This document shows positions 36,836-50,088 of a DNA stretch of 64,000 nt, one piece after another. The notes under the pieces were generated by a model, which was not told the DNA's origin, did no database searches, and worked only from the letters and a program-made list of their open reading frames with translations. How positions within the stretch are numbered: the first letter of the stretch is position 1; each line of letters starts with the position of its first letter. The stretch is from Dasyornis broadbenti (lineage: Eukaryota > Chordata > Aves > Passeriformes > Dasyornithidae), in assembly GCA_013397935.1 (NCBI GenBank), contig VZRN01000216.1:1395955-1459954 (forward strand). The letters are read 5' to 3'. Both the position numbers and the translations under genes were made by a program.

Positions 36836-36845
36836 GAGCACACGC

Positions 36846-36863
36846 ATGCAACAGCTGCTGGCA

Positions 36864-36895
<32 letters not shown>

Positions 36896-37262
36896 TCCAC
36901 CACAACAGCTGCTGGCAAACACACACACACGCAAAATTCACCACAACAGCTGCTGAAGAGCTACACACAAACACACACACAGAATTCAGCACAACAGCTG
37001 CTGGGAACACACAAACACACACACAAAATTCCCCACAACAGCAGCTGAAGAGCTGCACACAAGTACACACACAAAATTCACCCCAACAGCTGCTGGGAAC
37101 ACACACACACAGTTCTCCACAACAGCTCCTGGCAACACACACACACACAGAATTCACCCCAACAGCTGCTGAAGAGCTGCACACAGCACACAACAGCTTC
37201 CCAGGAATACACACAAACAGCAGCTGCTGGGGAATCACACACACACACACACACACACACAG
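36846..37262 (+). repeat. Minisatellite of (CA)n plus CAACAGCTGCTG units
   Basis: About eight units of 41-54 bp alternate a short (CA)n run, an AGAATTCACC-like stretch and CAACAGCTGCTG. CAGCTG is found near 36852, 36906, 36947, 36995, 37042, 37087 and 37163, with variants beyond. The array abuts the CpG island. Some units add AAGAGCTGCACAC, giving a higher-order alternation. Confidence 0.9.
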
Positions 37263-38527
37263 AGGCTACAGCTTCTCGGGATTAAGTCACCCACATGAAA
37301 GTACGGCACAGCTACATGCAACAAGCAACACCCACAACACACACACACACACGGAACAGCTCTACACCTACCGACACGGGTAAGAGCAGTAACCATGGGA
37401 AACTGCACCTTGACACAAGCCCCTGTGGTGTTTGCTGAAAAGATTGACACATAAAAACGTTACAGGAGGTGGAGAAAACTTTTCATCCACACACAAACAC
37501 ACGCATGTGACTGCTCTGGGGAGGTTGTCTATCACAAACCTCCTCAAGACATCACCACAGAAATGCAGCAGCTCTTCCAAAATGCACCCAGAGCCACGTA
37601 GCCTCATGTATGTGCCACAGCTTATGGCGAGACCTTCCACCTCGCTGTCCCCAAACTCACTCGTGCCATTGCCAGTGGAGATCTTGCTTACAGTCACAAC
37701 GAGCACCCATGGGCACCAGGTGCTGGGGACTCAGCCCAGCTTGGGCCCAAATATTCACACAGGCAGTACCTGCTAGGAAACCGCGTTATCGAACACGGGG
37801 TCACTCTTGAGAAATTCTTCCCCAGTCCCTTTAGAGAAAGCAGAAGCACCATGACAGACATCAGTAACCTCTGCACAGACACGCAGGGCCACAGGTGAAG
37901 GGACAGGCTGCAGCCCTCACTCTCACCCAGCAGTGGAGGCACCGCCTGTCTCACTCAGGGACACGCACACATGCCACAGCTGAAAAAAGTTAGGGCCTTT
38001 GGGTGGGAGCTGCCTTGCTGGGATGTGCAATCCAGGCTATTCCAGGCAACCACATCGGACAGTCTTGCTCAGAAATGTCTCAAGGCCCCTCTGAGTACCG
38101 TGAGACGATTTGCTTCCTGCTCAGAAGCCACTTTGACGTTAGAATCCTGCCCCAGCATCTGCGTTTACCCAGGCCCGACCCAAACCCGCATGTTCCTGGG
38201 CCAGCTGCCCCCAGGCATGCACAGAGGTGGCCAGGGCAAATGGAAGTGCTCTGAAACCTCCACTCCCACCTGAACAGACACCCCCGCCTCACGCAAATGT
38301 AACTCACACAACTGCTGGGTGAAGCCATTCCCCTCAGCATAAACAACCAACAGCTTCTGGGTGAGCAGACACCCACCCCTGCCGCCCACAGCACTCACAG
38401 GTGCAGAACACACAAACGTGTACAGCCTCTGATGGGAGACTTCTTCGTGCGCTCCAAAAACTGAAGAGGAATGGGGCTGGCACCACTGCAAGCAGTGCTG
38501 TTGTTCAATGTATGATAGTCTTGGCAT
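37263..38527. other. Noncoding stretch without recognisable genes
   Basis: A short (CA)n run lies at about 37336-37352. No exon with a recognisable motif was found. Confidence 0.5.
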
Positions 38528-38770
38528 GAAGCTGCATCAGGGGAGGTTTAGGCTGGATATCAGGAAAAGATTCTTCACCCAGAGGGTGGCTGACACTGGA
38601 ACAGGCTCCCAGGGAGCCTGACAGAGCTCAAGAGGTGTTTGGGCAATACTGTGAGGCGCATGGTGTGAGTTTTGGGTTGTCTTGTGCAGAACCAGGAGTT
38701 GGACTCGATGTTTCTTGTGGATGCCCTCCAATTCAGGATATTCTGTTCTATTCTGTTCTGTTCTGTTCTG
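38528..38770 (+). mobile_element. CR1 LINE 3' end
   Basis: The run AGCTGCATCAGGGGAGGTTTAGGCTGGATATCAGGAAAAGATTCTTCACCCAGAGGGTGG is the standard CR1 3' coding and UTR wording of birds. It continues through GGAGTTGGACTCGATG and CCTCCAATTCAGGATATTCT. It ends in a short-period tail, here (TTCTG)n, in place of the usual ATTCTATGA repeats. The 5' truncation is typical of CR1. Confidence 0.93.
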
Positions 38771-38776
38771 TTTTTC
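38743..38776 (+). repeat. (TTCTG)n tail of the CR1 element
   Basis: About six TTCTG/TTCTA units form the 3' tail of the CR1 copy and have become a small microsatellite. Confidence 0.85.
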
Positions 38777-39940
38777 TCTATTGGAAAAGAAATAATCTCG
38801 TGTAAATCCAACCCCAGCAAGCAGAGGACTGCCCCTGATTTTCTCACATGCATCCAGGAGCCTCATGGGCAGAACAGCAAGCCAACAAACCTGTACATGG
38901 GGAGGAAAACAATAAACAGCCCTGCAGAAATGAGTTGTCTCCCTCAAAACAAGCGCAAAGGATGCATCCACAAAAGCAGGCCCAGACATCGCACACAGCA
39001 CAAAGTCTGGATGTGCTGGATGGCACCAAGTTGGCCCACGAGGCACAAACAAAGTCCTCAACCCTGTTGAAAATGACACACAGGAAGCTTTTTGTGCCCT
39101 CTTGTGCTCCAAACCTGCAGACCCAAGCGGGAGAAAACACCCAGACACACCCAGACACACACACACTCCTCGGGGAGACAGGCAGGCAGCTCTGAGGACA
39201 CTTCTGGATGTTCCCTGGACCATCTGCAGATATCTGTTCCCAGAGGATTAAATGCCAAAGCTGCTCACACCTCCTGGAATCAGAGAAGGAAGCTTGTCTT
39301 GGCAACTAGAGACTCAAGTTTCCTTGCCTGTGTCACTTTGGGGTGTTATGACTGTGGGGTGTTCCCTCCAAGCTCTTTTGAAGCTAAAAGCTAAAGGAAC
39401 AGAGACTCGCTTCCATCTCTCTCTGCTTCCTCCAAGGACAGACAGTATCTAATTTTGGAGGGTGTTGAAGTAGGAGAAAAGGTTTCCAACTCCAAATTAA
39501 TGCAGGATTTGTTCCTGCTTGAGTTCCTCCAGGATCATCTTGCGGTCTGTTTGTGATGAGTCTCCCAGAGGCTCTCCTGCTGGCACACATCCCCTCAGGA
39601 CTCAGGGCTGCTGGGGCAGGATCTCTGTACCACCAGGGGGCTCCGATGGTGTTTTCTCACACTCCCGCTGGCCCAGGAGCAACCGCTGAACTCCAGCAGA
39701 ACAGAAGTGCCCCAAGAGACCAGCAGATGCAAATTCCACATTTCCAGCAGCGTGGGACATTAGGGTCCTCCCTCTGACTCAAAGCCAGTCCCCCCCCCCC
39801 CCCTCGCTCTCTCCCCTGTCCCCGCACNTCCTTAACTGACCCTTGACCATCCACTGCTCAAATGGTTTGAGATACTGGTAATCTATTAATTCTATCAACC
39901 AACATTTTTGATACTTCAGTGTTAGGTGAAGCCAAACTAC

Positions 39941-39972
<32 letters not shown>

Positions 39973-42900
39973 CCAAGAGAGGAAAAAAAAAAACCTCCTA
40001 AGGACGTCATAGATACTTTAAGTCAGCTGCAGAGGTGCCTCATTCCCCATGTCCAGCAGCACAGAAGAAGGATCACCTTCTAATTCTTTTCTGCCCATGT
40101 CTCTGAGACCACTACCTTGCAGTCAGGCCTGACCTCTCTGCCCCTTAACGGGGACAAAAACAGCCCCAAAAAATGCTTCGTTTTATACCTTCCTGCTCTG
40201 TTGGGCTGCCACATCCTCTGAGACTGGAGATGCTGTCGGGGGTGAGCAAGGGAGCTGACCTTATTAGAGCAATTCCCTGGTGTTATTCCAGCATCTGCCG
40301 GGGAGCTGCGAAGTCCTAGAATAGCCCAGAACCTGGGAATCACAAAAGTGATGACAAAACTGATTTTTTAACCCTCTGCACCCAGCCTGGGGATTATCAC
40401 TGAATGGGGGTGGTCCATGCAGGGAGCAGGGGCTGAGACGGAGTGGGGCTCCCCTCTCTCAGCATCACCTCGCGCCGTTTACCCCAGGGAGAGCCAGGGA
40501 AGCAGCCTCGCAGCCTCCCTGCACTGCCCTCGCTGTGAGCTGCCAGGGAAGGGAGTCTTGGCAGCGTTTCCAGCTCGCAGAGCCCGTGATCAGCCCTGCT
40601 CCCTCTCTGCCTCTTCCCCTGCCCGTCTGCCCGTCTCCCACTAGGGTCCCACGGATGGGGGAAACCAGCCAGGGGAGAAGGCTGGGCTCTGCCCCGGCTG
40701 CAGTCAGAATCTCTCCGCTGATCTACACTGCGGTGAGCAGTGACAGATTGATTTTACAGCTCTGCTTGGAGCCGGCCGCTGGCCCTGGGCTGTGGATGAA
40801 TCAGCTTTCTCTGGTCCTTGGCTTTTATTTCATTATTTTACTGCAACCTCGCTCACAGGCAGCTAAAGAAGGAGCGACAGGGAGAAACACGAAGTTGGCA
40901 GATTTCCTTCCCTGCTCGTGTGCTCCCAGCCTCCCAGCTTGGCTTTGGGACTCCAGGAGGAGGGAGGGAAGGGATTGTTTTCCAGGAACTGACATCTGTC
41001 AGGAATAAAACCATGAAGCTCCTTCTCCATGGGTAGATGGATGTTGCAGTGGCTGTGGGAGACAGCAAGGACTGCGTGGGCACTGCACAGCGTGAGCGGC
41101 TCCTGCTCTGCTCTGACAATGCCTCAATCCGTGCCAAACGGAGGGAGGGGGGCCTGATTTTCAACACCAGGGGCAGCAGGTTTGGAAATAACAATGCTCT
41201 CAATCCATGAGCGCACTGGGCACTAAGCTGCTTACAGACTCCAGCAGGGAAGGGATTCCAGGTTCTCCTCTCACAGCTGTGGACGCAGAGGAGGGGGGCA
41301 AGGCACAGAGCCAGGGTTCTTCTGGAATGAGGCAGCACCTCCAGGCGTGGAATTGACCTTCTTCCCTCTCCTGGCTGTGGACGTTGCAGGCATTGCCCGG
41401 GGGAAGCCAGGGTTAGTTCTCACTCTTGGTTCTTGCACCGTCAAGAAGAGCAGCAGAGAACCCCAGCAAGGATGGAGCCACAAAATCAAAGGGCAGAAAG
41501 GTGTTGGGTCTTTCCAGCTCTGGGGACCGCTCAAGCCAGATTGTTCCAGCAGTCTGGAGGCAGAAGAGCAGAGAACAGAGGGAGCAACCAAAGCGCAACA
41601 GATGTTCCTCTCCACACCCCCAGCAGCTCAGGAGTGAACAGAGGCAAATATCTGCTCTATCAGACTTGCTGCTGAAAAAATCTCTTTGTCAGCATTGAAG
41701 ATCTACTCAGAGGGCCCCTGACCTGTGCTGGCACCTGCTCTGCAAGAGGAGGAGCGGCCAAAGGAACCCCACACCAGTTTGGTCTGCTCCAGCCTTCTTC
41801 TCACATCTCCAGAGGGGCTTCACACCACCGTGGGTGGTACTTCCATTGCAACGGGTTCAGGATGCCTCCAAGCTTTCTCCTGCCTTGTTCCAGAGCTCTC
41901 CAGCAGTACAGACCATCCAGGGAAGGAGTGTTCCTCAGAGGACAAACGTCTCAAGACAGACAGCTGAAGCATTGTGGCGTTGGGCTCCCCCAAGCTCACG
42001 CTTATCCTTCCTCTCCACCTGCCCCTGAGCGAGCATCAGAGTGGCCTTGAAGGCGGCCAGCACAGCTCAAATCGTCAGAAGGGCCTTTTGATGTGCAAAG
42101 ATGAAGGTGTGGGAGGGGAAGGGAGGGGAATCGAGACAGGAAAAGCAGGAGAGAGAGGCTGCCCAGTGGTCTGTCCCAGCAAGAACGAGGGAGGCAGCGA
42201 AGTCCAGCTCATCCACTTTGTGTAATCTTTTAATCTCTTGGTTTTTAATCTTTCACATCAGGAATGAGACACATCATTAAGAGCAGAAGAAATCCCAGCT
42301 GGAAGGGAGACGGGGATGGTGAAGGAGACAAAAAATCTTCTTACTTCTAAGCCTTCTGCCTTGTTCCCTTCCTCTGTGTCTCTCTCTGCCCTCCTTCCTT
42401 TTCCCTCTCTTCTTACAAGCAGTGACATGGGTGACCTGACAGGCACAGAGCACTCTGGGGGTCTCAGCACCTGGAGAAGGGCAGTGCCTTGGGCTGGGCG
42501 TGGGGCAGGTCAAGGCCTCCCTTGGTGACAGCCTGAGGTGGCTCACAGGCACCAGGCTCGGAGCCCCAGCTCCTCCTGAAAATCCCTTCCGCAGCCAGAG
42601 GGACAAACAGCAAACACCGCCAGCCAGGCCTCCTCCTGTCAGAGACAGGGTGACCTGGAGAGGCCAGCCCACCCCCTGGAGAGGCCAGCCCACCCCTCAC
42701 GGGGGGAGGAGAGGAGGTTTTGGAGGGCAGAGGAGGAGCTGGTGGCACTGACTGACTTGTCCCACAGCCTCGGGCTGGGCGCTCCACCTCTCGGCTTCTC
42801 CCATCTGTGCAATCCCGTGGACAGCAATCCTCACCTCAGAGGGTGATTGAGAGAGGTTAATGAATTAACATTCGTAAAAGCTTTAGATAAAAGGCTAAGG

Positions 42901-44469
42901 ATTATTACTGTTGTTATGCATGGAAACAACTCCTAACGAGCGCTTCCCATCTCCTCCCTCCTGCGAGCCTGGGGGATCATCTGACACAGATCCCGCCACA
43001 CAGGAGCTCCCCCAGAGATGGGATTACAGGGAGAGGGCTGCAGGCTGCCACAGGCGCTAATCAGGGCAAGACAAACCGGGGCCACTCCATCAAGCAGCAA
43101 CACGCTGGGCTGTGGGGCCGAGAGCCTCCGCACTCCCTGTCTAACGACTGGTGACAGGTCCGTGCCACTCCCGTCAAAGGGCTGCAGGAAAAGGCTGCTG
43201 ACTTCTGACCACAGCAAGCCCGCCCCTCCTCTCGCCCTTTCAAGGCTGGCGACTGACCCAAGAGAGATGCGCAAGGATTTGCTTCAGGGGAAACTTAATC
43301 CCCAAGGGAAACTTCTGCGCTGCCGGCTTGCGGCAGGATTCAGGAGCGGGCCAGGCAGACATTCCCACCATGGGCACGGGAAGAGGCTGGCTGGGATCAG
43401 ATTCCAGCGCCTTAAACCTTGAGCAGGATGTTTTCTGGGCTAGGGATGAGAAGCAATTCAAAGCAGAAGCCTTAACGTTATACATCTCTCCCTCACACAC
43501 GAGTATGACCTCAAGGGAGAAGAGCCCTCCCCGACTCGCCTGCTATAAATACACCAAACCACTTAAAATGGCTACGTTAAAAGAGAGCTGGTAATTTGAT
43601 AGTGGTCTCCACTTAATTAGATTAGGCTCTTCTTGAACTCAAGGGCTGAAAGCAGCTGATCCTCCTTTCTTTTCCAGTCCTATCCCGTCAGCTGCCGTGC
43701 AGGAAATGATTGTGCTCGCCCACGGCTTGGGCGGCTGGATCAGCAAGCACATCTGTGCCCCCCAGAGCTGCAGGACCCAGAGGAGAGAGGCTGCACCAGC
43801 ACGGTGCCCCGTGTGGGCTGCTGAGAGTGAAAAGGGACAAAGTTCTTCCTTCAGTCACACCTGGGGCACAAATCTGCCTCTCTGCGCTGCGGTGGGTGGG
43901 AATTCCATCTGAGCTAGGCAAGCAGGAGACCAGGGCACAGCACCGCCGTGGCCTTCTCAGGAGACTCGAGATGTTCATGAACCACACACGCGGCCAGGAT
44001 CTTTTTAAAATACCTTGTTTGCCTGGCTTCTCACTTGGAGGGCAAGAAGTGACCGGTTTGTAGGGTACTGGAGCTCGTTGGCAGAGTCTGGAGCTGAGCA
44101 TCCTTGATGACAAGACAGAAAGTCACTTGGAAAGGAGAGCTGGAGCTGCTCTGCTCTTAGGACAGTGAGGTAACCTCATCAGCCCTGGAGGGATCCGCCA
44201 GCCTCCCCAGCAGTGCGGGCAGCCAGTCATTCCTGGCTCCCTGGGGTCTAATCCAGCTCTCACTCAAAGCTCGGGATAAGTGTGGCGCTGCTATTAAACT
44301 GCTCTGCTGGACTGGTGCCCGTCCCATTTGGGTCTTCCAGCCTCTGCTTAGTGAACTTTATTCTGTCCCCAGCAGGGCTGCGTTCTGCCCCCTCCACAAA
44401 ACTCCTCCAGATTTGGAGAATTAAAAAATTCCCAGACCTTTTGCTCTCCCCCAACAATGGAGGAAGCTG
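38777..44469. other. Noncoding stretch without recognisable genes
   Basis: A C run lies at 39790-39803, a single unresolved base at 39828 and an A run at 39941-39969. A 21/22-bp direct duplication (CTGGAGAGGCCAGCCCACCCC) lies at about 42656-42698. No exon was recognised. Confidence 0.5.
39790..39828. repeat. Poly-C run and unresolved base
   Basis: Fourteen C residues are followed by C/T-rich sequence and an N at 39828, probably a sequencing or assembly problem next to the homopolymer. Confidence 0.85.
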
Positions 44470-44930
44470 GCTTTAACAACAGACAATTTTCTCTTCAGTA
44501 TGTTCTTAATTAATAATAAAATATATGTCAGGTTGTTTTGTTGTGAGTTGTGTTTTAAAAAAAAAAAAATCTTTTTTTTTTTGTTAGTTATTCAGTTTGA
44601 TTTTTTTTTTTTACTTTACCTCGTTAATGTAGTGGTGATTTAGATGCAGTTTCCTCTCTCTGCTGCTCTTAATGAGTCGTCAGCTTTATTCACTCTCACC
44701 CGCATCCTCATGGGAGCATGCTTTGATTTTCTAGTGGGTGCATGAAAACACAGATTAAAGCAATTAGACAGAAATAATCTTAGGGAAAGGGGAAAGAGAT
44801 CCAGAGCACCTAATTATACCATTTTAATCAAGATACAATTATGCAGAGACTTTTATAGATTATAAATTAACCAAACTCCAAAGGCAGAAAAAAATATCAT
44901 TTTAAATATGGTTCATTATGCTTGTTGTTT
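44470..44930. promoter_or_regulatory. AT-rich block with many homeodomain-like motifs (candidate conserved element)
   Basis: About 460 bp of AT-rich sequence in GC-richer surroundings. It contains TTAATTAATAATAAA, CGTTAATG, CTAATTATACC, TTTTAATCAAG, AATTATGC and TATAAATTAACC, plus two T-rich runs. Clusters of TAAT cores resemble distal enhancers, but nothing here proves function. Confidence 0.3.
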
Positions 44931-47900
44931 CTGCCTTGTGAGCTCTCTCAAACTGGACTTCAGGGTTCATTTAGAAAAGGATTCTGGACAGGGCTGTGTG
45001 GAAATGGAGGAGAAATAGGCTCAGCAGACCCTGCTTGCTTTCAGGGCCTGGAAATGGCCTCTGAGGGAAGGTGGGGAACCACTGTACATTTCTCACTCAC
45101 AGACCTCCCCAGTTTTCCCACAGTGAGCGGGTCAGTCGGGCTTGGCTGAACCCCTCCAGCCTGCATGGCTCAGCTGAGCAAAGCCCCAGCTCAGGCCTGG
45201 GTCCTGCTTTGCCCCAAAAAGCTGCGCCGAGCTGCCAGCGAAGGCCTGTGGGTACTGTAGTCTAAGGAGCAATTTTCCAAGCTACAAACATTCCAATTAG
45301 AAACACAGTGAGTGGGCAAACAAAACACATCAGGCTGGATGTGTTTGCTTCTGAACCCCGGAGGAACTTGAGCCAGCTGCTCCAGATTTATCGCTGCTCC
45401 AGCTTTATTGCAGCTAAACCGCAAGGCTGCTCTCAGGCTCGCCGAGCACGTGGGAAGGTGCTCGGCTCCTGCCATGCCTGCGGAGGAGACAGGGAGCTCC
45501 AGGGAATCCCAGTTTCCCGTGGGGCTGTCACACCAACTTCATGATGGGGAAGGTGTCCAGAGCTCAGGCAGAAGCAGGAGGCCAGCTCAGGCACTTTGTG
45601 GCTGCAGCCCAGGGATGGCTGTGAGGCATCCTGCTGTTCACTGGCCATGCCTGCTGCCCTGGCGTGCTCCTTGCTGTGCTCAGGGTGCTCCTTGAGCTGC
45701 TCCCAGGTGGTGAGGAGACAGGAGAGGGCTCACAGCAGTGATCCTCGGCTTCCTGAGACGTCTTCCAGCTAATCTCCTGAGAGATTTTGCTGCACTGCAG
45801 CCTGGGCAAAACGCTTCTCCAGAAGGGTCTGCGGCCAGGCACCTCTCACGAGGGTGTCTCAGTCCAGCAGGGCTCCTCTCCATGGCCATGGCCACCCTGT
45901 GCCATGGGCAGCAGTGCTGAAATGGCTCCTGCCTTCTCCATTCGGGGCAAAGGACCAGCCTTGGCCATCTCCCGCCTGGTGGCTCTGTCTGCAAGGTGAG
46001 GATGGCAGGGGTGTGCCCAGAGCTGCTCTGTCACCGTGACAGGGACATCACCAGGACAGGCAGCTGGGAAGGGAAGGGGATTGACTGGTCCTGAGGCTCC
46101 GGGGAGTGAAAGGCAGTTCCCTTTCCCTCAGGTGCCCTGTGCCAGAGCCGTGCTGCAGCCCCTGCCTTGGCGGGGAAAACCCTGGGCTGTGTGTCCTGTC
46201 TCGCCCATCCATGGCTGTGTCCCAGCTGATGCACACAGACATGGCAGATTCCTGGGACATCTCTCCCTTGCATCCTCCTCACCCATTTCCTTCTTCCCCC
46301 TCCCGCAGTGATGCTGCCCTTCATCATCATCATCATCATCATCGCTTCCTTCCATCAGGGCAAAGCCCATCAGGGTTTTGGGGGCGGCCCCGGTGCCCAT
46401 CCGAGGGCTGGCTGCGGTGGGTGAGCGGTGGTATCGGAGTGCCCTCTGCTGGCCCCATTTCCGGACAGTTTGGCCACGCCAAGCCTCGCACACGGCCCCA
46501 GAGGAGCCAGCGTGATGGGACAGCGGGGACAGAAGCGATCGTAGCCAGTGATCTCCCTCCGGCTCACCGAGCGTACGGCAGAGATGTGCCAGAGACTCCC
46601 AGTGGCTTTCGGGATCCGTGCCCAATTCCGTGGGAGGAAAAGCCCATCCCCTCCTCCTCAGCTTCAAGAGGCAAGAAAACGAGAGCTGTGGTGAAAGGGG
46701 CAGAGGGAGAGCACACCCTCTCTCCCTTTAACCATTCAAATGGTTGATCCCGGGAATGAGTCTCCACAGATTCAAAACATCCAGGCCATTTACCTGTTCC
46801 GGGTTCTTGGGAGCTTCCATCGCACTGGGATGTGCCTGCATCTTATTCTCTTATTTTTCACCCCGAATTTTCCTGCAGAGCCCCCCTAGATAACCCCCAG
46901 TGCTTTGACCATCCCAATCTTCCACGGTGAAACCGGCAGGGAAGGCTGGAGTGGTTCTGCCTGGCCCCAGCGCACCCGGGTTTGGAGCCACCCGTGGATT
47001 CCTGAGTTATGCTCAGAAAGCTGCCGAGACTGCACACACAGAGTGGGGGCCAGAAATCCCTGTGGGTCGCAGCAGGAAACCTGGCACACCATCTCTGGCC
47101 CCCAGAACCACAGAGGTGACCTTCAGTTGCTCTCAGGAGTGGAGAAAAGGAGAGGGCGAGATCCCAACCCGAGGAGCTCAGGTCCCTCTCTGGAGCCGGT
47201 CACTCCGCACTTCTGCGTTTCAGTCACGCAAGCAGGGATCACGCTGACCTGACAGGTAAGAGCTGAGCTAATTAGCAGTGCTCTTCTCCGGCTCGAGAAA
47301 TGCTGAATACCAGGTCTAGTTACCATTAAATTGTTGGGAAGAGGTGATGGAGACTGGGGAGAAGGCTTGAGTCTGGGACTGAGGCTGTTCTGAGGTTTTT
47401 TGGGGGGCTCTGGGGCAGGGATGCAGCCAGAACACGCCAGAACGAGCAGGCCTGGCAGAGCAGAGAGGAGCCCCAGAGGAGCCCTGGAGGAGAATCCCTG
47501 AGGAGAAGCTTCCTCCCACATGTCATGGGTAGGCAGCTGAGCCCTGCAAGCACTTCCATCAGGAACTGCCCTTTATAAATATTACAGAAGAGTGACAGAA
47601 AAAATAATCATTTGCAGTGGAAGGAGGGGTTTTTAATGGAGGAGAGAAGGTGTCCTGCAGCCTCATCGAGTGGAACAGCGCTGTGCCCTGCACTGGAAGA
47701 AAACATTGAAATCACTTAGACATCATCAAAAGACTTCATCATGGGACTAACACACAGCGTTGCCACCCTCACTGGGACTGCTTGTGGTCCTGAAAGAGCA
47801 GGCATGGCAGCTCTGCCAGGGAGAAAACTATCGGTGGAGATCATTCTCTCCTGGCCTTCATTGGAGTCATGTGAAAAATAAGCTGACAGCATCCAAGGTG

Positions 47901-49640
47901 AAGTACAAACTTCCCTTTCCCCTCAGCTTTTCATTAGGCACTGCTGAAACCACTGCCCCCTCTCCCTCTCTAAATGTCGAGCCACAGACAATGAGGAGCC
48001 AAGCTCTGCTCCTATTAACCCAAAGCGCTGGGATAATTGCAGGGCAGGAAAACTACTTGGGCTGGTAAAAAAAAAAAAAAAAAAAAATGAAAATGTCACT
48101 TTACGGAGGACAACTGCAACTTGACAGAAAATCCATCGCCTCTTCCAAACACTTTGTGAGCTCTTTTGGATGCCATGCTTGTTGAGCAAGCAAGGTGGAA
48201 CACAACTGCTATTTTTGCAGACCCATCTACTCAATCTCCATCTGCAGTCCATTTATCTGTCACTGGATGGGCCTGTCACTGCCACGAGGGCTCCTGTTTT
48301 AAAAAAGCACCAAAAAAAGTGAAAGGCGGCCAAGACCTCCCTCCTTTCTCCTCACTAGGCAATTTCAGATCCCCAGGATGTTGGCATGGATCCCATTCTC
48401 CATGGTCCCCTGGCTAAATCCCAAGCAAAGTGGTGTCAGGCTGGGAGATCCCTGGGCTCCTCTAAATGAAAATTATTATCCGCGGCTGAAATTGAGATCC
48501 CATTTTCCCAGACTGGACCACTTCCAAATAGCACAGGAGCCTTCAGCCTCTTTTCTCACCCACAAGTCAATACCCTTCTCTGGTGTCCTGCAGTGGAGTT
48601 GGGGAGCAGCTTCAGCGACATCTCAGGGTCTGCAGAGGTCTGTGATGATTCCTGTGCCATCAAAACAACTTCTGGGAGAAGAGCTGGGAGATGGAAATCC
48701 GCGCTGGAGTCCTGGAACAAGCCCTGACTGCAACTGTGCAAGCTCCAGGTCTCTCTGGCCTCCTGCCCCATTCCCAGACTGGTTGGTTCTGTGTGGGCAC
48801 TGCGGGAAACAAAGACCAGAATTCTTCTGAGATATAGGAAATGCTTTTAATCAGAGCTCTACCCAACCCACCCATCCATTAGTCAGCGATTGTGTTAATT
48901 CCAGCCAGACTGCTTTAATTCCTCCTCTGTGAATGCTTCCTGCCTTCCCCAGCCTGGAAGCTCCTCCTTAGATCAGGTGGAGGGCACGGGGCAGGGCGTG
49001 AAATAGTTAACTCCCCTGCTGAGGATGCCAAGCTCCATCAGCCGGACCAGGGCTCCAAAAAACCAAGAGCACTCCAGGTATTTTGCACCTGATCTCAACA
49101 TGCAGCACTCCAGGGGCACAGAGGCCTCTCTGAGAAACTCACAGCACTGTGGAAATAACCACAGAGAAACAACCAGGAGAGGGAAGGAGGGAAAAGATAT
49201 AAAAAGGAAAGCAGAAAAATGCGTGCATTTGAGGGCAGGGGAGACACAAAGAGCAATGTGGAGGTGCAGAGCAGCAGAAAGCGAGCAGATGAAATGATGT
49301 TCACAGAGACCTGGCTGTGGGGAAAGAAAAGGGGAGGGGGGAATATGGAGGGGAGAGCACAGATGCAAGGAAAGAGAACACAGGGCACGGAAGGGAAGGG
49401 GGGAATCAGACAGGGAGAAAGGGAGGGATCTGGAGGGATTGCCTGATGTCAAATCTGATAGGAAAGAGGATTTATCTGCAAAAATAACCCAGATCTAAGC
49501 CACAGCTTCAGAGCAGCTGCGTACGCAGCCACAGCACTGTTTGCTCTTAAGCAAGAGCAGAAATGAGCTGGTGCAGGCTGCAAGGAAAAGCAGGGTCGTG
49601 TCCAGCCCAGGCTCTGCAGCCTGGACCAGGAGGAAGGGGT
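44931..49640. other. Noncoding stretch without recognisable genes
   Basis: A (ATC)n trinucleotide run lies at 46320-46343 and an A run at 48067-48087. Purine-rich sequence lies at 49180-49440. No exon was recognised. Confidence 0.5.
46320..46343 (+). repeat. (ATC)n trinucleotide microsatellite
   Basis: About eight CAT/ATC units. Confidence 0.93.
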
Positions 49641-49645
49641 GGGAA

Positions 49646-50077
49646 GGGAAGGGGAAAGGGGAAAGGGGAAAGGGGAAAGGGGAAAGGGNAGGAAAGGAAA
49701 GGAAAGGAAAGGAAAGGAAAGGAAAGGAAAGGAAAGGAAAGGAAAGGAAAGGAAAGGAAAGGAAAGGAAAGGAAAGGAAAGGAAAGGAAAGGAAAGGAAA
49801 GGAAAGGAAAGGAAAGGAAAGGAAAGGAAAGGAAAGGAAAGGAAAGGAAAGGAAAGGAAAGGAAAGGAAAGGAAAGGAAAGGAAAGGAAAGGAAAGGAAA
49901 GGAAAGGAAAGGAAAGGAAAGGAAAGGAAAGGAAAGGAAAGGAAAGGAAAGGAAAGGAAAGGAAAGGAAAGGAAAGGAAAGGAAAGGAAAGGAAAGGAAA
50001 GGAAAGGAAAGGAAAGGAAAGGAAAGGAAAGGAAAGGAAAGGAAAGGAAAGGAAAGGAAAGGAAAGGAAAGGAAAGG
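49646..50077 (+). repeat. (GGGGAAA)n then (GGAAA)n long purine microsatellite
   Basis: Five or so GGGGAAA units are followed, after an unresolved base at 49689, by about 77 almost perfect GGAAA units to about 50077. All long Lys/Gly/Glu or Phe/Leu/Ser/Pro frames here are artefacts. The true array length may differ, because such arrays are often collapsed in assemblies. Confidence 0.97.
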
Positions 50078-50088
50078 AGAAAGACAGG

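Noticed and set aside
36846..37262. CRISPR-like alternation of repeat and spacer
   Set aside because: The spacers are just (CA)n and degenerate copies of the same unit.
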